This document shows, piece after piece, positions 59,167 through 64,000 of a DNA stretch of 64,000 bases. Each line of letters starts with the position of its first letter. Within the stretch, counting starts at the first letter, position 1. The stretch covers positions 3,897,286 through 3,961,285 of the forward strand of contig NC_060902.1 in assembly GCF_014805685.1 (NCBI RefSeq), read 5' to 3'. The DNA is from Silurus meridionalis. Lineage: Eukaryota > Chordata > Actinopteri > Siluriformes > Siluridae. The notes below the pieces were generated by a model. It ran no database searches, was not told where the DNA came from, and worked only from the letters and a program-made list of their open reading frames with translations. The position numbers and the translations under genes were made by a program.

Positions 59167-60288
59167 ATCTGGGTGTTCAAAAAGCCATGATAACTTATAC
59201 ATGGAAACTGCTGGAGCAGAGACTAACATACAGTTTGCTTAATTCCTAATATTTGTTGACCAATGATTATTAAAATCATTAAACGTTTTATTTATTTTTT
59301 TTTTCACATTTTCCATTTGGGCTTTAATGACCAAGAATCTATATAGATCTATTAACAATAATTTTATTTGGTATCCTAAAGGTGCCTACACAGGGTTTTT
59401 TTTGTTAAATCCACTGAAATAAAAACAGTTTTGAAATCTAAAACTGTTAAGCGCCCAAAGAACCCATAGGGAACAATATTTTTTTCACAATGTGTAGTTT
59501 TTAAATGGACCTATCAAATGAGCGTAATTTTCTTTAAAATGATCATTCCCTGAACGCCTGGGCTTTGCTCGGTTTGCTCGGTTTTGGCAGCTGTATAGCA
59601 CTGACTCAATCATACAGTGGAAATTCTGGGGCCAACACGTGTAATTATACACTTGCTCCAGGACTTTGTCATTGTAATGAGTACTCAGTGAGAAAAGTAA
59701 TGGGAATTAGGCCATGTTCCCCCAGATATGTGTCCATTTCACCAGCTGAATTTTCTGCAAAGGATCCAAGAACATTTGTCTACAAAGCATTAACATCTGC
59801 CTGATTCAAGAGCATTGAGAACTATATTATAGGTTACAGTGCTGGAAGCATCTTGGCACAAAGAAAGTAATCAGGAAAAGGTTTTGATGGCCACTGAGAA
59901 TATGTTCATGTCAAAAGAGGTTTGGGAAGAGTAGCATTTTTGTTTTTCTCAATGCAAATTCATGTAATTACCTAAGATAATAATGTTAATGAATGTTTCT
60001 GCTGCATCTATTAGGTATGCTTTGCCTTTTTGCAATGCACTCAAGCTAGACTTTATGAGAAAGTAGATCAAGTGAGGCTGCGGAATTAATGGGCTTGCTT
60101 TGATGAAAACTGATGAAGGCTCAAATCTCATTGGTTGGGAGGTGTTGATTAATTCTTACTGTAGTTTAGAGAGTAGTTGTGGATACTAACCACTAATCAT
60201 ATGCACTTTGAAGGCAATCTACCAAATAAACCATACAAATTAAATCTAAATAAATATAGTAGATCAACCCATAGGTAAATTTTAATTT
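59167..60288. other. No gene; unique block at 59530-59820
   Basis: 59530-59820 is more balanced and has a 79-codon plus-strand frame (59565-59804) with several Cys, but no recognised domain and no splice evidence. I treat it as a candidate conserved non-coding block, or just chance. Confidence 0.3.
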
Positions 60289-60289
60289 C

Positions 60290-60387
<98 letters not shown>

Positions 60388-60406
60388 TTATCTATCTATC
60401 TATCTC
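60289..60406. repeat. (TATC)n microsatellite
   Basis: About 29 units with one interruption (TATT). Confidence 0.95.
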
Positions 60407-60460
60407 AAGAAATTTGACAGTGTGAAGTGAAGTAAAGTGAAGATCTATATTGTAAAGTGA

Positions 60461-60533
60461 ATTATATTATATTATATTATATTATATTATATTATATTAT
60501 ATTATATTATATTATATTATATTATATTATATT
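60461..60533. repeat. (ATTAT)n microsatellite
   Basis: About 14 pentamer units. Confidence 0.95.
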
Positions 60534-60599
60534 ACATTTGTTTATTTATTGTAATTTTATTGTAATTTTCCAGCATTAGCATTTATTTGTTTTGTTTTA

Positions 60600-60627
60600 T
60601 TGTGTGTGTGTGTGTGTGTGTGTGTGT
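60600..60627. repeat. (TG)n microsatellite
   Basis: About 14 TG units. Confidence 0.93.
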
Positions 60628-61257
60628 TTCAACAAAGATGACTTTGCACTTTTCAGCTTCTCCCCAACACAAAAAGCTGAGAATGCAACTGTTCTGATGT
60701 GGAATGTAACAAATGACATTTACTCACATTACAGTAATTGAGTAGTTATTTTTTTGTACTCCTACTTCTAATTTTTTCTTTTTCTTAAGTATGTTTGGTT
60801 TAAGGAATTGCACTTAACCACATTGTAAATCATATCCATTACTGAGTGAAACAATAAGTAAATTAAAATAATACAAGGGGAAATAAATCGCACCCTAGAA
60901 ACTACTGCAGTCATTGATTGATGGGCGGAGAACAAACGCGCTAAACTCACAAAAAAGATGGAGATGGACAAGACATTATCATTGTAATAAATGACATTTT
61001 AACAGGAGATTTTTTTACTGTGACACTACATAACTCACATTAGATTTAAGTCATAGGCTGTATTGTTTTTTATTGATGTGGCTGTAACAGAAACATTTTA
61101 GGACGTGCTGTTCTTGAGAAACACTTCGAGTTACTAACAATAAATCCACATGATCACACCACTCTGTTGCTTTATTTCCTATAACTGTGTACAGTATCAC
61201 CTATGTTCCCAAGTGTGAGGCAATAAGGATTTATTCATGCATCCTGCAATGTCTTTG
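60628..61257. other. No recognised feature
   Basis: Spacer with no coding signal. Confidence 0.5.
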
Positions 61258-62747
<1,490 letters not shown>

Positions 62748-62895
62748 ACATTTATGACATTTGGTAGACACTCTTATCCAGAGCGACTTACATTTATTGC
62801 TTAGGGGCCCAGAAGTGGCATCTAGGTGTGGGTGGGTTTTTAACTCATGAACTTCAGATGCAAATGCCTTAACCATTAAGCTACCATCACCCCAT
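62748..62895. repeat. Teleost dispersed repeat (CTTATCCAGAGC family), most complete copy
   Basis: TACATTTATGACATTTGGTAG, CTTATCCAGAGCGACTTACA and the trailing CCTTAACCATTAAGCTACCA are all present, in the order expected from the partial copies at 34634 and 54950. Confidence 0.68.
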
Positions 62896-64000
62896 CAATC
62901 AAGTTAAAATGAAATTTGAATCACCTTTCATTTATTTGTTTTATGTAACAACGTTTTCAGGTTTACACTGAATCTTAAACCAAGCCGAAGAATACTGAAT
63001 CAAGAATACATTCTGGATATTCATCATCTATCTCAATACACCACACACGTTTGCACATTTGTGTGGCAATTTAGAGGTGTTAATACACTGGAATGTTCAA
63101 TTCAAATCAATTTAAATGCTGGACATTGTCTCTAAGCAGCTTTGCCGAAATAAATAACTAATATACATTTTAGCATCATTACTTAGTCCCTAAATGTTTA
63201 CCCCTTATGACAAAGACAACAAGGAGATAGTATGAGAATGAAACGTTGAAGGGAACCCATTCACAAGGGAAATCATTCTTGGAACCCATCCTCACTAAAT
63301 GTCCATTCATTATAGTTGTAACATTGTTGGGGTTATGAGCTGTTCACTAATGGGTGCTGAATTGGAAAACTGTTTATGGCAATTGCAGCCCTAATATACT
63401 GTAACAGTCTGTTATATCACTGTAACTAGAGTCCAAATTTATCTTTATGATTTATGAGGATGTTTGGGCTGTCCATGTGTCATCCTCAGCTGCACCGAGG
63501 GGTCTCCAGTTGAAAAGAAAACTGTAGAGGGGGTGACAGGCAGAAAAAGAGAAACATTACAAAAGGACACTGTGCATGTTTCTTCTAGAAATTACTTAAA
63601 ACTCCTTGTAAACCAATATAGGGATTTTTTTATTATTTCTATTTGTGAATTAAAGGTGCTAATAATTCTTCCAATAAAGGTTTGTATTGGGTAGATTTAC
63701 ACTATGTGATCCATACTTAATTTCAAAAGAGTTTTAGGATAATTTCTCCTAAACATTTAAAGTAGAATGATGCACTTGTTTGGAACATTAAAATGTCCCC
63801 TCCGTTCTACTCATTTGCACCTACCCCAATCCATTTTGTAGTTGGAACACATAGAGATTGAGAATGGTACATGTTAGAGTTCTAACTTCTGAAGTGAATT
63901 GAATGCAGCATTACAGTACATTCAATAGAAGCATTTGTATTTCGTCTTCGAGTTGATTAATTATTTTAAATTTTCTCCCAATATTTAATTGAAAAGCAAC
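62896..64000. other. No gene recognised; short retroposon tail at 63093-63155
   Basis: 63093-63155 contains AATTCAAATCAATTTAAATG and TTGTCTCTAAGCAGCTTTGC, a minus-strand copy of the tail at 690. The rest has no recognised feature. Confidence 0.4.

Noticed and set aside
59565..59804. Small Cys-containing protein gene
   Set aside because: 79 codons with no recognised domain, no signal peptide, no supporting context.
60289..60533. CRISPR-like array
   Set aside because: Pure 4-bp and 5-bp microsatellites without spacers.

Overview
This window looks like AT-rich, non-coding DNA from a ray-finned fish. An ostariophysan such as a catfish is my best guess, but that rests only on the mix of repeat families. 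I see no convincing host protein-coding gene, no rRNA gene and no free-standing tRNA gene. Most short open frames are chance frames, frames through microsatellites, or broken transposon frames. The window therefore reads as an intergenic region or the inside of a very large intron, built from layers of transposable elements separated by decayed or unique sequence and long microsatellites.

Layout. 1-15 kb: Tc1/mariner remnants, a tRNA-derived SINE (5476-5693), a hAT MITE with a perfect 8-bp target duplication (6112-6437), a hairpin-like Tc1 MITE (7738-8155), and long AT-rich stretches with nothing recognisable. 15.6-20.3 kb: a nested pile-up. A DDE transposon is split by a hAT element (perfect GTGTTCCC duplication) and by a minus-strand DIRS-like RT/RNase H fragment, and is followed by a (TA)n tract and another Tc1 element. 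22-25.6 kb: a Tc1 element carrying a SINE, then a TA-flanked element that contains a block from the same Tc1 family. 28.5-28.9 kb: a degenerate CCCTAA telomere-like array. 31-34 kb: Tc1 pieces, one with a SINE inside it. 38.5-43.9 kb: Tc1 and hAT-like elements. 44.2-48.5 kb: an internally deleted CR1/L2/Rex1-like LINE, a SINE with a perfect 16-bp target duplication, and a second DIRS fragment that carries the tyrosine-recombinase part. 49.7-53.6 kb: the main feature, an almost complete RTE-like LINE flanked by a 14-bp target duplication. It has an endonuclease, a reverse transcriptase and an internal 805-bp tandem duplication. 54-64 kb: a tandem pair of Tc1 remnants, an interrupted hAT MITE, a 5'-truncated RTE piece, and several microsatellites.

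The most informative biology is the LINE/SINE relationship. The tRNA-Glu-like SINE found in several copies has a body matching the 5' leader of the RTE-like LINE and a tail matching that LINE's 3' end. The junction lies at a CGGAT shared by both LINE ends. The SINE therefore looks like a tRNA head fused to an internally deleted LINE, and both partners sit in this window with target duplications. All LINE, DIRS and Tc1 reading frames seen here are broken, so none of these copies should be autonomous.

Family names rest on recognised protein motifs and remembered repeat features, not on a database search.
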